From: Vulcanimicrobiota bacterium
Lineage (GTDB): Bacteria; Vulcanimicrobiota; Vulcanimicrobiia; Vulcanimicrobiales; Vulcanimicrobiaceae
Length of the DNA stretch: 11,226 nucleotides
Reading direction: 5' to 3'
Assembly (NCBI GenBank): GCA_003133185.1
Contig: PKWF01000286.1
Span: 1-11,226, forward strand
The position numbers were made by a program, and so were the translations under genes. Under the pieces are notes generated by a model. The model saw nothing but the letters and a program-made list of their open reading frames with translations. It had not been told where the DNA came from and searched no databases. Shown here in pieces: positions 11,070-11,226 of the stretch. The stretch's first letter is position 1, and each line of letters opens with the position of its first letter.

Positions 11070-11226
11070 TTATGCTTCGACTGGGACGCGACCGGTTTCG
11101 GCCAAGTCGTGGAGAACGAGCAGGTTCTCTTGCTCGATGCGGTCGAGCTCCCCGGCGTTGGGACGATGATGTCCGACCGCCCGCTGATCGCGCAGCACCG
11201 GAACGAGGTAGGCGCCGGTAAACGAC
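11070..11226 (-). CDS. uvrA: Probable excinuclease ABC subunit A, C-terminal fragment (runs off right edge)
   Basis: Reading the minus strand from 11225 gives 51 codons ending in TAA (11072-11070). They begin SFTGAYLVPVLRD and end LAETGRVPVEA. The S-(H/F/Y)-TG-x-(Y/F)-L-x-P-(M/I/V)-L pattern is the typical C-terminal end of UvrA, the ATPase that recognises DNA damage in nucleotide excision repair, where it follows the last Walker B region. About 40 further residues follow (including RPNAGELDRI and QENLLVLHDLA), a longer tail than most UvrA proteins have. No Walker motif is in view, so another ABC-type ATPase remains possible. ligA starts 197 bases further on in the same direction, so the two repair genes may be co-transcribed. 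Confidence 0.6.
   Translation of the reverse strand, partial: SFTGAYLVPVLRDQRAVGHHRPNAGELDRIEQENLLVLHDLAETGRVPVEA

Overview
The window reads as a dense, GC-rich bacterial chromosome segment with no phage, plasmid or tRNA signature. It has ten complete protein genes, two genes cut by the window edges, and almost no non-coding DNA apart from a 197-base gap near the right end. GTG starts are frequent, genes overlap at nearly every junction, and all complete proteins are housekeeping enzymes. The mix of ordinary bacterial enzymes with an archaemetzincin protease suggests an uncultured or deep-branching bacterial phylum. Eremiobacterota-like is a guess from general resemblance and is not demonstrated.

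Left part (1-3359). The 5' end of a nucleoside diphosphate kinase gene (ndk, minus strand) runs off the left edge and is divergent from birA (plus), a biotin protein ligase. An archaemetzincin gene (minus) converges on birA with a 4-base overlap and is divergent from acpS (plus), holo-ACP synthase. acpS is coupled by an ATGA overlap to nnr, a fused NAD(P)H-hydrate epimerase/dehydratase. BirA and AcpS both load prosthetic groups onto fatty-acid-synthesis carrier proteins (biotin on BCCP, phosphopantetheine on ACP). Nnr repairs damaged NAD(P)H.

Middle (3351-8842). A tryptophan operon lies on the minus strand, transcribed right to left in the order trpE-trpG-trpD-trpF-trpB-trpA. Every junction overlaps by 4-8 bases. 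Together the products convert chorismate to tryptophan except for one step: trpC (indole-3-glycerol-phosphate synthase) is absent from the cluster and must be elsewhere if the pathway is complete.

Right part (8839-11226). ligA (NAD-dependent DNA ligase) overlaps trpE by ATGA, so ligA may head the transcript that includes the trp genes. Upstream of ligA the 197-base gap is packed with short palindromic and tandem repeats. A related copy sits inside the ligA reading frame and adds about 15 residues to the protein. At the right edge is the 3' end of a gene that looks like uvrA (excinuclease subunit A), which would put two DNA-repair genes next to each other.

The most unusual signal is the repeat family around ligA. 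Two hairpins share the same 11-base loop but have different, self-complementary stems. One is in the intergenic gap and the other was absorbed into the ligA coding sequence.
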